Below, in pieces: positions 1 through 8,179 of a DNA stretch of 64,000 nucleotides. The DNA comes from an uncultured Pelagibacteraceae bacterium (lineage in GTDB: Bacteria; Pseudomonadota; Alphaproteobacteria; Pelagibacterales; Pelagibacteraceae). Made by a program: the position numbers and the translations under genes. Below the pieces are notes generated by a model. The model did no database searches. It had not been told where the DNA came from and saw only the letters and a list, made by a program, of their open reading frames with translations. Position 1 is the stretch's first letter. The number at the start of each line of letters is the position of its first letter. The stretch spans positions 1 through 64,000 of the forward strand of contig CABYSJ010000004.1 in the NCBI GenBank assembly GCA_902521615.1. The letters run 5' to 3'.

Positions 1-865
1 CACACATACTTAATGTAAATGTTGCAATAGAAAGAATTATTACCCATGAAGTTAAAATAGATTTTTTTTCTAATACTAAAATACAATGTAAAAGAGTGGT
101 TAATGCAAGCCAGGGCATTAGAGAAACATTCTCAACTGGATCCCAAAACCAAAAACCTCCCCAGCCCAATTCGTAATAAGCCCAAATTGATCCAAGCAGT
201 ATTCCTAAAGTCAAAAAAATCCATGAAATTAAGATCCATTTTTTTATATGTGATGCCCAACTAGTAGAAATTATTTTTAAACTTGTTGCTGCCAAAACAG
301 ATGAAAAAATAATTGAAGAACCAACATAGCCAAAATATAAAATTGGTGGATGAATTGCTAAAGCAGGGTCTTGTAAAATTGGGTTTAATCCAAGACCTTC
401 AGTAGGTATTGGAAAAATATAATTAAATGGATTTGATGTTTTGATTAGAAATAAAAAGAAACCAACAATTATTATTTGTTGAAAAACAAGAGTTAAAATT
501 TTGTATTTTACTGGTTGATTTTTTGTTTGTATTAAAAATATGAAAATAAATAATGTTAAAACAAGTAACCATAATAATAAACTACCCTCATGATTCCCCC
601 AGGTTCCACTTATTTTGTAAAATAATGGTTTAGTAGTGTGAGAATTATTAAATACTGTTACATTACTAAAATCTGAAATAACAAAAGAAAAGATCAAACA
701 CAAAAAACTTATGACAACAAAAAACAATTGCAAAAATGTAAATGATAATATTTTGTTATCTAATACGTTTGAATTATTAAAATTTTTATATGAAAAATAA
801 AATAACGATAATCCAATAATTAATCCTAATATTAACGAATAATATCCAACAAGACTATAAATCAA
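1..865 (-). CDS. ccmF: Cytochrome c maturation protein CcmF (partial)
   Basis: CcmF is the inner-membrane haem lyase subunit that transfers haem from holo-CcmE to the CXXCH site of apocytochromes c in the periplasm. The gene runs off the window at base 1, so only about 288 N-terminal codons are visible, and it is missing from the ORF track. I place the start at a TTG one base after the ccmE stop. My translation shows YKISGTWGNHEGS near residue 85 and the tryptophan-rich LGWGGFWFWDP near residue 235, the haem-handling signature of the CcmF/CcmC family, among several hydrophobic helices. It follows ccmE in the ccmC-D-E-F operon. Family assignment is secure; the TTG start is inferred. Confidence 0.93.
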   Translation of the reverse strand, partial: MIYSLVGYYSLILGLIIGLSLFYFSYKNFNNSNVLDNKILSFTFLQLFFVVISFLCLIFSFVISDFSNVTVFNNSHTTKPLFYKISGTWGNHEGSLLLWLLVLTLFIFIFLIQTKNQPVKYKILTLVFQQIIIVGFFLFLIKTSNPFNYIFPIPTEGLGLNPILQDPALAIHPPILYFGYVGSSIIFSSVLAATSLKIISTSWASHIKKWILISWIFLTLGILLGSIWAYYELGWGGFWFWDPVENVSLMPWLALTTLLHCILVLEKKSILTSWVIILSIATFTLSMC

Positions 866-866
866 T

Positions 867-1286
867 TTATTTTTCCCCTAATGCTTCTTTTACTTCTGGT
901 GGCATATAATTTTCATCATGCTTTGCTAAAATTTTTGTTGCAGAGAAGAAGTTTCTATCTTTTAAAAAACCTTCTGCAACAACACCTTTTTCCTCAGCAA
1001 ATAAATTTGGTACTGCACCAGAATAAGTAACATTTATTTCATTTTTAAAGTCTGTTATTATAAAGTTAACTTCATTTGAACTTATGGAAATAGAATTTTT
1101 TTTAACCATACCTCCAACTCTTATTTTGCTTTTATCTATTTCAGTAAGTGATTTTATTTCAGAAGGCGATTGAAAATATACAACATTTTCCTCTAATGAT
1201 TTTAAAATCAAAAATATTGTTAAAATTAAAGTAATTAAGATTATTATTATAAACAGAAATCTTAATTTAACTTTTCGACCATACAT
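867..1286 (-). CDS. ccmE: Cytochrome c maturation haem chaperone CcmE
   Basis: CcmE covalently holds haem in the periplasm and hands it to the CcmF/H lyase. The 139-residue protein has one N-terminal membrane anchor (about residues 8-29) followed by a periplasmic beta-barrel domain. The haem-binding motif HDENY is present at residues 123-127, with His123 the expected covalent haem ligand and Tyr127 the axial ligand, followed by the usual MPPEVKEAL tail. It lies between ccmD and ccmF with 1-10 base gaps, consistent with one transcript. Length and motifs are normal for the family. Confidence 0.97.
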   Translation of the reverse strand: MYGRKVKLRFLFIIIILITLILTIFLILKSLEENVVYFQSPSEIKSLTEIDKSKIRVGGMVKKNSISISSNEVNFIITDFKNEINVTYSGAVPNLFAEEKGVVAEGFLKDRNFFSATKILAKHDENYMPPEVKEALGEK

Positions 1287-1296
1287 GGTTTAAAAG

Positions 1297-1524
1297 TTAA
1301 TTATTTGTTACGTTTGCTAAAATTTCTTTATTAATTCTTTGTGATTTTGCAGAATTAGCTTGCTCAGTAGTAAGTAATCCAAATTTAGCAACAAATTTGT
1401 TTTGTTCTTTAACAAATTGCATTTTAGTTACCCAATATAAACCTAGGAAACTTAATAATGTAAAGCTAAAAGCAGATAACACATACACTGCATATCCATT
1501 CATAAAAAATAATTCATTTATCAT
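1297..1524 (-). CDS. ccmD: Haem exporter accessory protein CcmD
   Basis: CcmD is a small membrane protein that helps release holo-CcmE from the CcmABC complex. This 75-residue protein has one hydrophobic segment (about residues 8-32) followed by a charged tail, which is all the family shows. Sequence conservation in CcmD is weak, so the call rests mainly on position between ccmC and ccmE and on size. Its ATG overlaps the ccmC stop by four bases (ATGA), implying coupled translation. An in-frame ATG at codon 8 (MNGYAVYV) could be the true start and looks closer to typical CcmD N-termini. Confidence 0.85.
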   Translation of the reverse strand: MINELFFMNGYAVYVLSAFSFTLLSFLGLYWVTKMQFVKEQNKFVAKFGLLTTEQANSAKSQRINKEILANVTNN

Positions 1525-2228
1525 AATCTATCTAAGCCTTTATTTTTAATTTTTATCAGTTCTGTATTATATTTCATTAAGAAAATTAACAATGAAAAAA
1601 GAGCAAATGCCGCAGTCATTATTAATAATGGGTAAAGCATTGATGAATGAATTGAGCTTTTTGACAAAATATTAATAGACGCAGGTTGATGGAGTGTATT
1701 CCACCAATCAACTGAGTACTTTATTATTGGAACATTTATAATTCCTAAAATAGTTATAAAAGTTGAGATCTTGTAGACTTTTTCTTCCTTATCATAAATT
1801 CTCCAAACAATTAAATACATTGCATAGAATAAAGCTAATATTAACATTGATGTAATTCTTGCATCCCAAGCCCACCATGTTCCCCAAGTTGGTTTTCCCC
1901 AAATTGATCCTGTAACTAAAGCAATAATATTAAAAACAAATCCTGAAGGAGCTAAACTTTTAGAGATTAAAAAAAAGTTTTTGTTTCTAAATACAAAACC
2001 ACAAATAGATAACAAAGTTATAGAAGAAAATATTCCAAGTGAAATCCAAGCGGCAGGAACATGAACATACATAATCCTAACTGCATCACTTTGTTTATAA
2101 TCTTCAGGCGATATAATTAATGCTTCAACTAAACCAACACTCAATACAACAATAAACAAAAATAAAACGTACTTAGGTGCTTTTGACGTAATTTTGAAAA
2201 TTTTGTTAGGTTCAAAAAGTTTAAACAT
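1521..2228 (-). CDS. ccmC: Haem transporter subunit CcmC
   Basis: CcmC is the six-helix inner-membrane protein that presents haem to CcmE. The 235-residue protein carries the tryptophan-rich WGKPTWGTWWAWD signature at residues 110-122. Conserved histidines that bracket this loop in the family are seen in YVHVPAAW (His56) and TLHQPASI (near 179). It heads the visible ccm cluster; ccmA and ccmB are not upstream here, where hspQ lies instead, so the exporter ATPase genes must be elsewhere. The 180-base gap to hspQ contains a hairpin annotated separately. Confidence 0.97.
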   Translation of the reverse strand: MFKLFEPNKIFKITSKAPKYVLFLFIVVLSVGLVEALIISPEDYKQSDAVRIMYVHVPAAWISLGIFSSITLLSICGFVFRNKNFFLISKSLAPSGFVFNIIALVTGSIWGKPTWGTWWAWDARITSMLILALFYAMYLIVWRIYDKEEKVYKISTFITILGIINVPIIKYSVDWWNTLHQPASINILSKSSIHSSMLYPLLIMTAAFALFSLLIFLMKYNTELIKIKNKGLDRL

Positions 2229-2274
2229 ATTTTAATTTAGAATTTTTTTTGGTGATTTCTATTATGAAATAGTT

Positions 2275-2340
2275 TTCTGATCAAGAATGCAGAGGGGAGA
2301 TAATAAGATTGAAATTAACGTTTAACACTCTTGACCAGAA
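2275..2340 (-). ncRNA. Candidate structured RNA hairpin between hspQ and ccmC
   Basis: In the 179-base gap between hspQ and ccmC the sequence contains two 15-base arms (2326-2340 and 2275-2289) around a loop of about 36 bases. On the minus strand all 15 positions pair, with two of them G-U; on the plus strand the same two positions are A-C mismatches. That asymmetry points to an RNA read in the ccm/hspQ direction. The loop contains the C-rich run ATCTCCCCTCTG. No T-run follows the 3' arm, so it is not a simple terminator. It could be a small RNA or a 5' leader of ccmC. I do not recognise a known RNA family. Confidence 0.35.
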
Positions 2341-2407
2341 GATACTAAATAAATAGCTAATTTGTATGGCCTAGATTTGAGCTAAATGTGGTTGAATGAT
2401 GGTTGCC

Positions 2408-2728
2408 TTAATTAGAAAGCTTGAAATAACTAGAGCCTTTTTTTCCTGAAAAAATCTCTTCAATTAAAGGGTGTTTTATTGGCTCATCAGAGTCATCCAT
2501 CAGCAAGTTTTGCTCAGAAACATAAGCTTCATAAGTTATCTCATCATTTTCTGCTAATAAGTGATAAAATGGTTGATCTTTTCTTGGTCTAACATTTTTT
2601 GGAATAGACTGATACCATTCTTCAGAATTATTAAACTCAAAATCAACATCATAAATCACACCTCTGAATTCAAAGTGTTTATGCTTTACAATGTCTCCAA
2701 TTGAAAATTTAGCTTTTTGAACTGGCAT
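2408..2728 (-). CDS. hspQ: HspQ / YccV-like heat shock protein (hemimethylated-DNA-binding family)
   Basis: The 106-residue protein matches the HspQ/YccV-like family: an N-terminal FSIGDIVKHKHFEFRGVIYDVD segment, a middle part with RPRKDQPFYHLL, and YEAYVSEQNLL. E. coli HspQ is a heat-inducible protein that binds hemimethylated DNA in vitro and adapts Lon protease to substrates. The gene is divergent from yciB across 87 bases. Upstream of the ATG the minus strand has TTGA (2763-2760) and ACCCATAC (2744-2737), a partial match to a sigma-32 promoter with -10 element only about eight bases before the start codon. Heat regulation is plausible but the -35 match is weak. Confidence 0.93.
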   Translation of the reverse strand: MPVQKAKFSIGDIVKHKHFEFRGVIYDVDFEFNNSEEWYQSIPKNVRPRKDQPFYHLLAENDEITYEAYVSEQNLLMDDSDEPIKHPLIEEIFSGKKGSSYFKLSN

Positions 2729-2815
2729 AGATCTTAGTATGGGTATTTAGAAATAAAAATCAATGCTAAAAATATAAATGTTTTGTGATGTGGCAAATAT
2801 GTTAATATCTTTTAA

Positions 2816-3367
2816 GTGAATAAATCTTTTTTAAAATTTGTTACTGATTTCGGTCCTTTAGCAATATTTTTTTTCTATTATTACAATAGTGGTAAAAATT
2901 TATCTGTAGCAATACCTCCACTAATAGTTGCAACTTTAGTTGCATTAGCAGTAGTTTGGTTTTTTGAAAAAAAAATTCCTCCAATGCCTTTGGTAAGTGG
3001 AATTTTAATTACTTTTTTTGGTGGATTAACAATCTACTTTAATGATCCTATATTTATCTACGTTAAACCAACTATAATTAACATTATGTTTGCTCTTGCG
3101 TTATTTTTTGGGAAATATTTTACCAATGAACCTATTCTTAAAAAAATTATGGGTAAATCTATTCCTCTAACTGATATTGGTTGGGAAATTCTTAATAAAC
3201 GATGGATGTATTTTTTCTTTGGTCTTGCTTTATTAAATGAAATTGTTTGGAGAACTCAAACAGAAGAATTTTGGGTTAATTTTAAAGTATGGGGAATGCT
3301 TCCTATAACAATAATATTTACAGGGTTTCAGGTACCATTAATTAATAAACATAAAATTGATGCGTAG
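2816..3367 (+). CDS. yciB: Inner membrane septation protein YciB/IspZ family
   Basis: YciB (intracellular septation protein A) is a polytopic inner-membrane protein linked to envelope synthesis and cell division. The 183-residue product begins FLKFVTDFGPLAIFF, the usual N-terminus of the family, has about five hydrophobic helices, and contains the conserved NEIVWR motif (near residue 142) and a GFQVPLINKHK end. The start is GTG. It overlaps the downstream DUF2794 gene by eight bases and is divergent from hspQ. Length is typical for the family (about 180). Confidence 0.95.
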   Translation: MNKSFLKFVTDFGPLAIFFFYYYNSGKNLSVAIPPLIVATLVALAVVWFFEKKIPPMPLVSGILITFFGGLTIYFNDPIFIYVKPTIINIMFALALFFGKYFTNEPILKKIMGKSIPLTDIGWEILNKRWMYFFFGLALLNEIVWRTQTEEFWVNFKVWGMLPITIIFTGFQVPLINKHKIDA

Positions 3368-3704
3368 TAATTTAAAACTAGTAGTAAATAATCCGCATAA
3401 TAAAATAGAAGAAAAACATTTTTTTGAAAAAGATGAGCTAAAAATTATATTAGACTTATATGCCAAGATGGTTTCTGAAGGTTCTTGGAAAGATTACGGT
3501 TTAAGTATTTCAAGTAAGCAAGTGGGGTTTAGTGTTTTTAGAAATGCTACTGAAAATGCCCTATATAAAATTTGCAAAAATTTTAGGCCTAAAAATAAAA
3601 ATCTTAAATATTTGATTACTGATACAAGTGGTAAAATACTAAAAAATTCCTACGATCTTAAAGTTTTATTAAAAAATACCAACTGGAAGAAACTTCAAAA
3701 ATAA
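3360..3704 (+). CDS. DUF2794 family protein
   Basis: A small soluble protein of 114 residues that I recognise as DUF2794, an alphaproteobacterial family of unknown function, from the central WKDYGLSISSKQVGFSVFRNA region (near residues 42-65) and the YKICK motif. The ORF track starts it at a TTG; the ATG three bases downstream (3360) is the likelier start. It overlaps the yciB stop by eight bases, so the two are probably co-translated. Convergent with the Bax-inhibitor-like gene, two bases away. No function can be assigned. Confidence 0.82.
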   Translation: MRSNLKLVVNNPHNKIEEKHFFEKDELKIILDLYAKMVSEGSWKDYGLSISSKQVGFSVFRNATENALYKICKNFRPKNKNLKYLITDTSGKILKNSYDLKVLLKNTNWKKLQK

Positions 3705-3706
3705 AT

Positions 3707-4468
3707 TTATCTTCTTTGCCCAAATAATCTTAACAACATTATAAATAAATTGATAAAATCAAGATATAAAGTTAAAGCGCCCATCACAGCTTTCTTGCCC
3801 ATTAACTCTCCTGAATCTGAAGCGACATACATATTTTTGATTTTTTGAGTGTCATAAGCTGTTAAACCAACAAATATTAAAACACCTAAAATTGAAATCA
3901 CAAAATACATCATAGAAGATTTCATAAAGATATTAACAATTGAAGCTATAATTATTCCAATTAGACCCATCATTAAAAAAGATCCAAACTTTGTAAGATC
4001 TCTTTTAGTTGTGTATCCATAAATACTCATCGCTCCAAATGTTGCAGATGTAATGAAGAAAACTCTAGTTACACTCATTCCAGTGTAAACTAATAATATT
4101 GAAGATAAAGATAGACCCATCAAAGCTGCAAAAACCCAAAACGTAGTTTGTGCTTTTGATGCACTCATCTTATTAATTCCAAAACTCATGTAAAAAACGA
4201 TACCTAGAGGTGCTAACATTACAAGCCATTTAAGACCTGATAAATAAATTGCATTACCCATCTGCGTTAGACCAACGATTGAACCTGAATCATTAGTAAC
4301 AACAGACATTTTAAATGTTAATAGTGCTACTATTCCAGTTAGCAATATACCTGTTGCCATGTAGTTATAAACTTTTAGCATGTAGGCTCTTAAGCCTTCA
4401 TCCATTACAGCAGCCGATTGTTGTGCTGCTTTAGCTCTATTTAGTATTCCGTTTTTATCAAATTCCAT
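3707..4468 (-). CDS. Bax inhibitor-1 / YccA family membrane protein
   Basis: Integral membrane protein of 253 residues with about seven hydrophobic helices. It matches the bacterial BI-1/YccA family, including LLVYTGMSVTRVFFITSATF (near residue 125), the GLTAYDTQKIKN motif (near 202) with the conserved aspartate, and a C-terminal ALTLYLDFINLFIMLLRLFG. Members modulate FtsH proteolysis of membrane proteins or act as pH-sensitive calcium leaks; which applies here is not visible. A 79-base gap separates it from the divergent aldo/keto reductase gene. Confidence 0.93.
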   Translation of the reverse strand: MEFDKNGILNRAKAAQQSAAVMDEGLRAYMLKVYNYMATGILLTGIVALLTFKMSVVTNDSGSIVGLTQMGNAIYLSGLKWLVMLAPLGIVFYMSFGINKMSASKAQTTFWVFAALMGLSLSSILLVYTGMSVTRVFFITSATFGAMSIYGYTTKRDLTKFGSFLMMGLIGIIIASIVNIFMKSSMMYFVISILGVLIFVGLTAYDTQKIKNMYVASDSGELMGKKAVMGALTLYLDFINLFIMLLRLFGQRR

Positions 4469-4547
4469 AATAAGTAATATATATATTCTTTTACTAATTA
4501 TTCAAGATACCTTAAAAGATTAACAAAATTTTAACTTAATATTTCTT

Positions 4548-5582
4548 ATGAATTACAAAAATTTAGGTAATACCAATATTAAAGTGAGTACAATTTGTCT
4601 CGGTACTATGACTTGGGGAGAACAAAATACTGAACTTGAAGCATTTGAACAAATGGATTTTTCATTAGATCAAGGAGTAAACTTTTGGGACACCGCTGAA
4701 TTATATGCAGTACCACCAAAAAAGGAAACCTACGGTGATACAGAAGAAATTATTGGGAACTGGTTTGAAAAAACAAAAAAAAGAGACAAAGTCATTCTTG
4801 CAACAAAAATTGCTGGTCCAGCAAGAGATTATTTAAGAAGTGGAGAAAATAGTTTTACAGGTCCAAACTTAGAATCTGCTTTAAATGACAGTCTTAAAAG
4901 ACTTAAAACTGATTATATAGATTTATATCAACTTCATTGGCCAGAAAGAAATGTAAATAATTTTGGAAGACTTGGTTATGTTCATAAGGAAAATGAATGG
5001 AATAAATTTGAAGATGTTCTTGGAGAGTTAAATAAATATATTGATCAGGGAAAAATAAGATACGTTGGTTTATCAAATGAGACTCCTTGGGGAGTTTTAA
5101 ATTATCTTCAGTTATCGAAAGATAAAAAGTTGCCAAGAATGATGTCAATACAAAATCCTTATAGTTTATTAAATAGATCTTACGAAGTTGGACTAGCTGA
5201 AGTTTCTATAAGAGAAAACATTGGCTGCTTAGCTTACTCTCCACTTGCAAGTGGGTATTTAAGCGGAAAATATAGAAACAAGAATTTTCCCAAAGGATCA
5301 AGAATGGAGAGAGATTTCGATTTCTGGACAAGGTATAGAAAGCCAAATACTGAGGATGCCGTTGAACATTATTATAAAATTAGTGAAAAATTTGATCTAG
5401 ATATGAGTCAGATGGCAATAAAATTTTGTGAAATCCAAGACTTTATGACTAGTGTAATAATTGGAGCAACTACAATGGAGCAGTTGAAAACAAATATAGA
5501 AAGTGTAAATGTAAACTTATCTGATGATATCATTAAAGAAATTAACCACGTACAAACAATTTATCCAAATCCATGTCCATAA
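4548..5582 (+). CDS. Aldo/keto reductase (Tas-like)
   Basis: NADP(H)-dependent aldo/keto reductase of 344 residues closest to the E. coli Tas group. The catalytic tetrad is visible: Asp48 and Tyr53 in NFWDTAELY, Lys87 in ILATKIAG, and His130 in LYQLHWPERN. The coenzyme-binding end appears in SVIIGATTMEQLKTNI. Tas-type enzymes reduce aldehydes; the physiological substrate is unknown. The last ten bases overlap the start of the IalB-like gene, so the two are likely transcribed together. Confidence 0.93.
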   Translation: MNYKNLGNTNIKVSTICLGTMTWGEQNTELEAFEQMDFSLDQGVNFWDTAELYAVPPKKETYGDTEEIIGNWFEKTKKRDKVILATKIAGPARDYLRSGENSFTGPNLESALNDSLKRLKTDYIDLYQLHWPERNVNNFGRLGYVHKENEWNKFEDVLGELNKYIDQGKIRYVGLSNETPWGVLNYLQLSKDKKLPRMMSIQNPYSLLNRSYEVGLAEVSIRENIGCLAYSPLASGYLSGKYRNKNFPKGSRMERDFDFWTRYRKPNTEDAVEHYYKISEKFDLDMSQMAIKFCEIQDFMTSVIIGATTMEQLKTNIESVNVNLSDDIIKEINHVQTIYPNPCP

Positions 5583-6085
5583 TTAAAAAAATTACAATAT
5601 TGTTAGGAATATTTTTTATAAGTGGTGTTACTCAAGTTTCAGCGCAAGAAATTAAAAAAATTGGTAAATATAAAGATTGGGAGGCAATGGTCGTTATGGA
5701 TGCTGACGGTAAAGTATGCTTTGCACAATCTTTACCTATTTTGCAAGCTCCAAAAACAAATAAAAGAGATGCAAAATTATTTGTAGCATTCAGACCAAAC
5801 GACAATATAAAAAATGAAGTAAGTGTTACCCCGGGTTATGAATTCAACAAAAATAATTCTGTAACAGCTGCTTCAGGGAAGAATAAATTTAAATTTGATA
5901 TTAAAGAACAGGGTTTTGCGTGGATTGCGGACAATAAAATCGAATTAAAAATGATCAAACAAATGAGAAAAGGATCTAGAATTATGATTACTGGATACAA
6001 TCAACAAGGTTCTCAAACTATTGATCATTACTCATTATTAGGATTTACTAAAGCTTATAACGCTTCAAGAAAAGCTTGTAGTTAA
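5573..6085 (+). CDS. Invasion-associated locus B (IalB) family secreted protein
   Basis: A 170-residue exported protein. Residues 1-24 form a signal peptide ending in VSA before QEIKK. The mature part has the IalB-family pattern: YKDWEAMV, a cysteine in KVCFAQS, a beta-rich middle, and a final cysteine (RKACS) that could pair with it. IalB proteins are common in alphaproteobacteria, including free-living ones, and despite the name no invasion role is implied. The start overlaps the upstream aldo/keto reductase by ten bases and argG follows after four bases. Confidence 0.86.
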   Translation: MSIIKKITILLGIFFISGVTQVSAQEIKKIGKYKDWEAMVVMDADGKVCFAQSLPILQAPKTNKRDAKLFVAFRPNDNIKNEVSVTPGYEFNKNNSVTAASGKNKFKFDIKEQGFAWIADNKIELKMIKQMRKGSRIMITGYNQQGSQTIDHYSLLGFTKAYNASRKACS

Positions 6086-6089
6086 TTCA

Positions 6090-7277
6090 ATGAAATCAAA
6101 AAAGAAAATTGTTCTAGCTTATTCTGGAGGGCTCGATACTTCTATAATTTTAAAATGGCTTCAAGAAAATTATGATGCAGATGTAATTTGTTATACAGCA
6201 GATGTTGGGCAAGAAATTGATAGAAAAAAAATTATAACTAACGCAAAAAAATTTGGTGTTAAAAATATAATTATTAAAGATTTAAAAGATATTTTTGTTA
6301 AGGATTATGTTTATCCCATGATCAGAGGACACGCGATCTATGAGGGTGTTTATTTATTAGGGACATCAATAGCAAGACCTCTCATTGCAAAAGATCAAAT
6401 TAGAGTAGCTAAAAAATTTAAAGCCTATGCAGTTTCGCATGGAGCAACTGGTAAAGGCAATGACCAAGTTAGATTTGAATTAGGCTATCATTATTTTGGT
6501 CCCAAAATTAAAATCATAGCCCCGTGGAGAATTTGGAAATTAAAATCAAGAACAGACTTAATTAATTATGCAAAAAAACATGGCATAGCTATTCCTAAAG
6601 ATAAAAAAGGTGCACCTCCTTTTTCAGTAGATGATAATTTATTTCATACATCAACTGAAGGTAAGGTTTTAGAAAATCCAAAAAATTCAGCACCAGAATT
6701 TATTTTCCAGCGAACAATTTCTCCAGAAAAGGCACCAAACAAATCATCGTTTATTACTATCAATTTTAAAAACGGTGATCCTTTTGGAATAAATGGAAAA
6801 AAAATGTCTCCGGCTAAATTATTAACAAAGCTCAATGACATCGCAGGTAAAAATGGAATTGGAAGAGTTGACTTAGTGGAGAATAGATTTTTAGGTATCA
6901 AATCTAGAGGTGTATATGAAACGCCCGGTGGAACTCTTTTAATCAATGCTCATCGAGCAATTGAGTCAGTTACTTTAGACAAAGAAACTATGCACAAAAA
7001 AGATCAGATAATGTCTAGATATGCAGAGTTAATTTACAATGGTTATTGGTACTCAAAAGAAAGATTTAAACTTCAAAAAATTGTAGATTTAAAAAGAAGC
7101 AAAGTTAATGGCTCAGTTAAACTTAAATTGTATAAAGGAAATATTACAATTCAATCAAGAGTTACTAATAGCAGCGCTTACTCGATGAAAAAAGTCTCAT
7201 TTGAAGAAAATAAGTCATTTAATAAATCTAACGTTGAAAGATTTATCAATTTTCACAAAAAAAAGCTTCGTTCTTAG
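6090..7277 (+). CDS. argG: Argininosuccinate synthase
   Basis: ArgG joins citrulline and aspartate using ATP, the penultimate step of arginine synthesis. The 395-residue protein has the N-type ATP pyrophosphatase loop YSGGLDTS (residues 10-17), the citrulline/aspartate binding run SHGATGKGNDQVRFE (near residue 118), and the ETPGGTLL motif (near 277). Length is normal. It follows the IalB-like gene by four bases. Downstream there is a weak six-base inverted repeat without a convincing T-run. argH is not in this window. Confidence 0.98.
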   Translation: MKSKKKIVLAYSGGLDTSIILKWLQENYDADVICYTADVGQEIDRKKIITNAKKFGVKNIIIKDLKDIFVKDYVYPMIRGHAIYEGVYLLGTSIARPLIAKDQIRVAKKFKAYAVSHGATGKGNDQVRFELGYHYFGPKIKIIAPWRIWKLKSRTDLINYAKKHGIAIPKDKKGAPPFSVDDNLFHTSTEGKVLENPKNSAPEFIFQRTISPEKAPNKSSFITINFKNGDPFGINGKKMSPAKLLTKLNDIAGKNGIGRVDLVENRFLGIKSRGVYETPGGTLLINAHRAIESVTLDKETMHKKDQIMSRYAELIYNGYWYSKERFKLQKIVDLKRSKVNGSVKLKLYKGNITIQSRVTNSSAYSMKKVSFEENKSFNKSNVERFINFHKKKLRS

Positions 7278-7334
7278 TATCGTTTAGGACAAATTAACAT
7301 TTGTTTAAATCACTAAAAATTATATCCTTAGATC

Positions 7335-7793
7335 ATGGAATCAATAAAGAATTGGATGAGAGATGCTGCAAATATTTTATTTGATGATAGTAAGAATGAT
7401 CTACGCGCACTTCCTAAAACAGTTAGATTACAAATTCTTTTAGTTTTAAGTTTTATTTGGACTACTGTTTTTAGTTTATATGTTTTTTCTTACACAACTT
7501 TTGCATTTGGATGGGCTGGACTTTTTTTAGCTCATATAGGTTTAATATTTGCCGTCTATATGACTTTTAAACAATTCCATAGAGCAGAAGAGAAATCTGC
7601 AAGTGTTTTTCAAACAAAAAATTTTGATCCTTTTAAAATCATGGTCATAGTTTTTGTGATAGTATTTATTTTTGTATTTTCAAAAGGAATTGAAGTTTTG
7701 ACAAGTCCAAACCCGAATTCTTATTCAATCCCTTATGATGGTCCCTTAAAATCTGCAATTGAAAAATGGTTACCTTTTAGTAAAGATAAATAA
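7335..7793 (+). CDS. Hypothetical membrane protein
   Basis: I do not recognise this 152-residue protein. It has an amphipathic, charged N-terminus (WMRDAANILFDD), then two closely spaced hydrophobic helices (about residues 33-50 and 55-76), a charged stretch with FKQFHRAEEKSA, a third helix (about 96-115), and a hydrophilic tail. Its stop overlaps the start of the next gene by one base (TAATG), so it is very probably co-translated with the PsiE-like protein and may act with it. No catalytic motif is visible. Confidence 0.75.
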   Translation: MESIKNWMRDAANILFDDSKNDLRALPKTVRLQILLVLSFIWTTVFSLYVFSYTTFAFGWAGLFLAHIGLIFAVYMTFKQFHRAEEKSASVFQTKNFDPFKIMVIVFVIVFIFVFSKGIEVLTSPNPNSYSIPYDGPLKSAIEKWLPFSKDK

Positions 7794-8173
7794 TGGATAA
7801 GATAGCAAAAAACTTACAGTTAGCATTAATGGTTATTATCTTGATCAGTACTGTTATTGCTGTTGGGATTGAAATGAAAAACATGTTTTTAAATCAATCT
7901 GTTACATTAGCAGATTTGCTTTTAATGTTTCTTTATTTGGAGGTACTAGCAATGGTTAGGGTTTTTTGGAACCAACAATCTATTAGTATTACCCTTCCAC
8001 TTCTTATTGCAATTACAGCGCTTGCACGATTTATTATTCTACAAGGCAAAGAAATGGATCCTACTGCACTTGTTTATGAAGCAGTAGCTATTTTGTTAAT
8101 AGCTGGAGCCATTGTTGTTTTAAGGTTAAGACATAGTGACAAATTAGGTCTTAAGAAAAAAAAATCAAAATAA
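7793..8173 (+). CDS. PsiE-like phosphate-starvation-inducible membrane protein
   Basis: A 126-residue protein with four hydrophobic helices and a lysine-rich C-terminus (LGLKKKKSK). The LLLMFLYLEVLAMVRVFW segment (residues 40-57) and the following helices match the PsiE family, whose E. coli member is induced by phosphate starvation but whose function is unknown. It is translationally coupled to the upstream membrane protein. The sequence shows no Pho-box-like element, so phosphate control is not supported by anything seen here. Confidence 0.78.
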   Translation: MDKIAKNLQLALMVIILISTVIAVGIEMKNMFLNQSVTLADLLLMFLYLEVLAMVRVFWNQQSISITLPLLIAITALARFIILQGKEMDPTALVYEAVAILLIAGAIVVLRLRHSDKLGLKKKKSK

Positions 8174-8179
8174 TTTAAA

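Noticed and set aside
4903-5148. Minus-strand ORF inside the aldo/keto reductase gene
   Set aside because: Shadow of a well-supported gene; no recognisable domain.
5573-6085. IalB-like gene as a virulence factor
   Set aside because: The family is widespread in free-living alphaproteobacteria; the name reflects one Bartonella study and nothing here suggests host invasion.
7278-7334. Possible terminator after argG (ACAAAT/ATTTGT)
   Set aside because: Six AT-rich pairs without a good T-run; expected by chance at this base composition.
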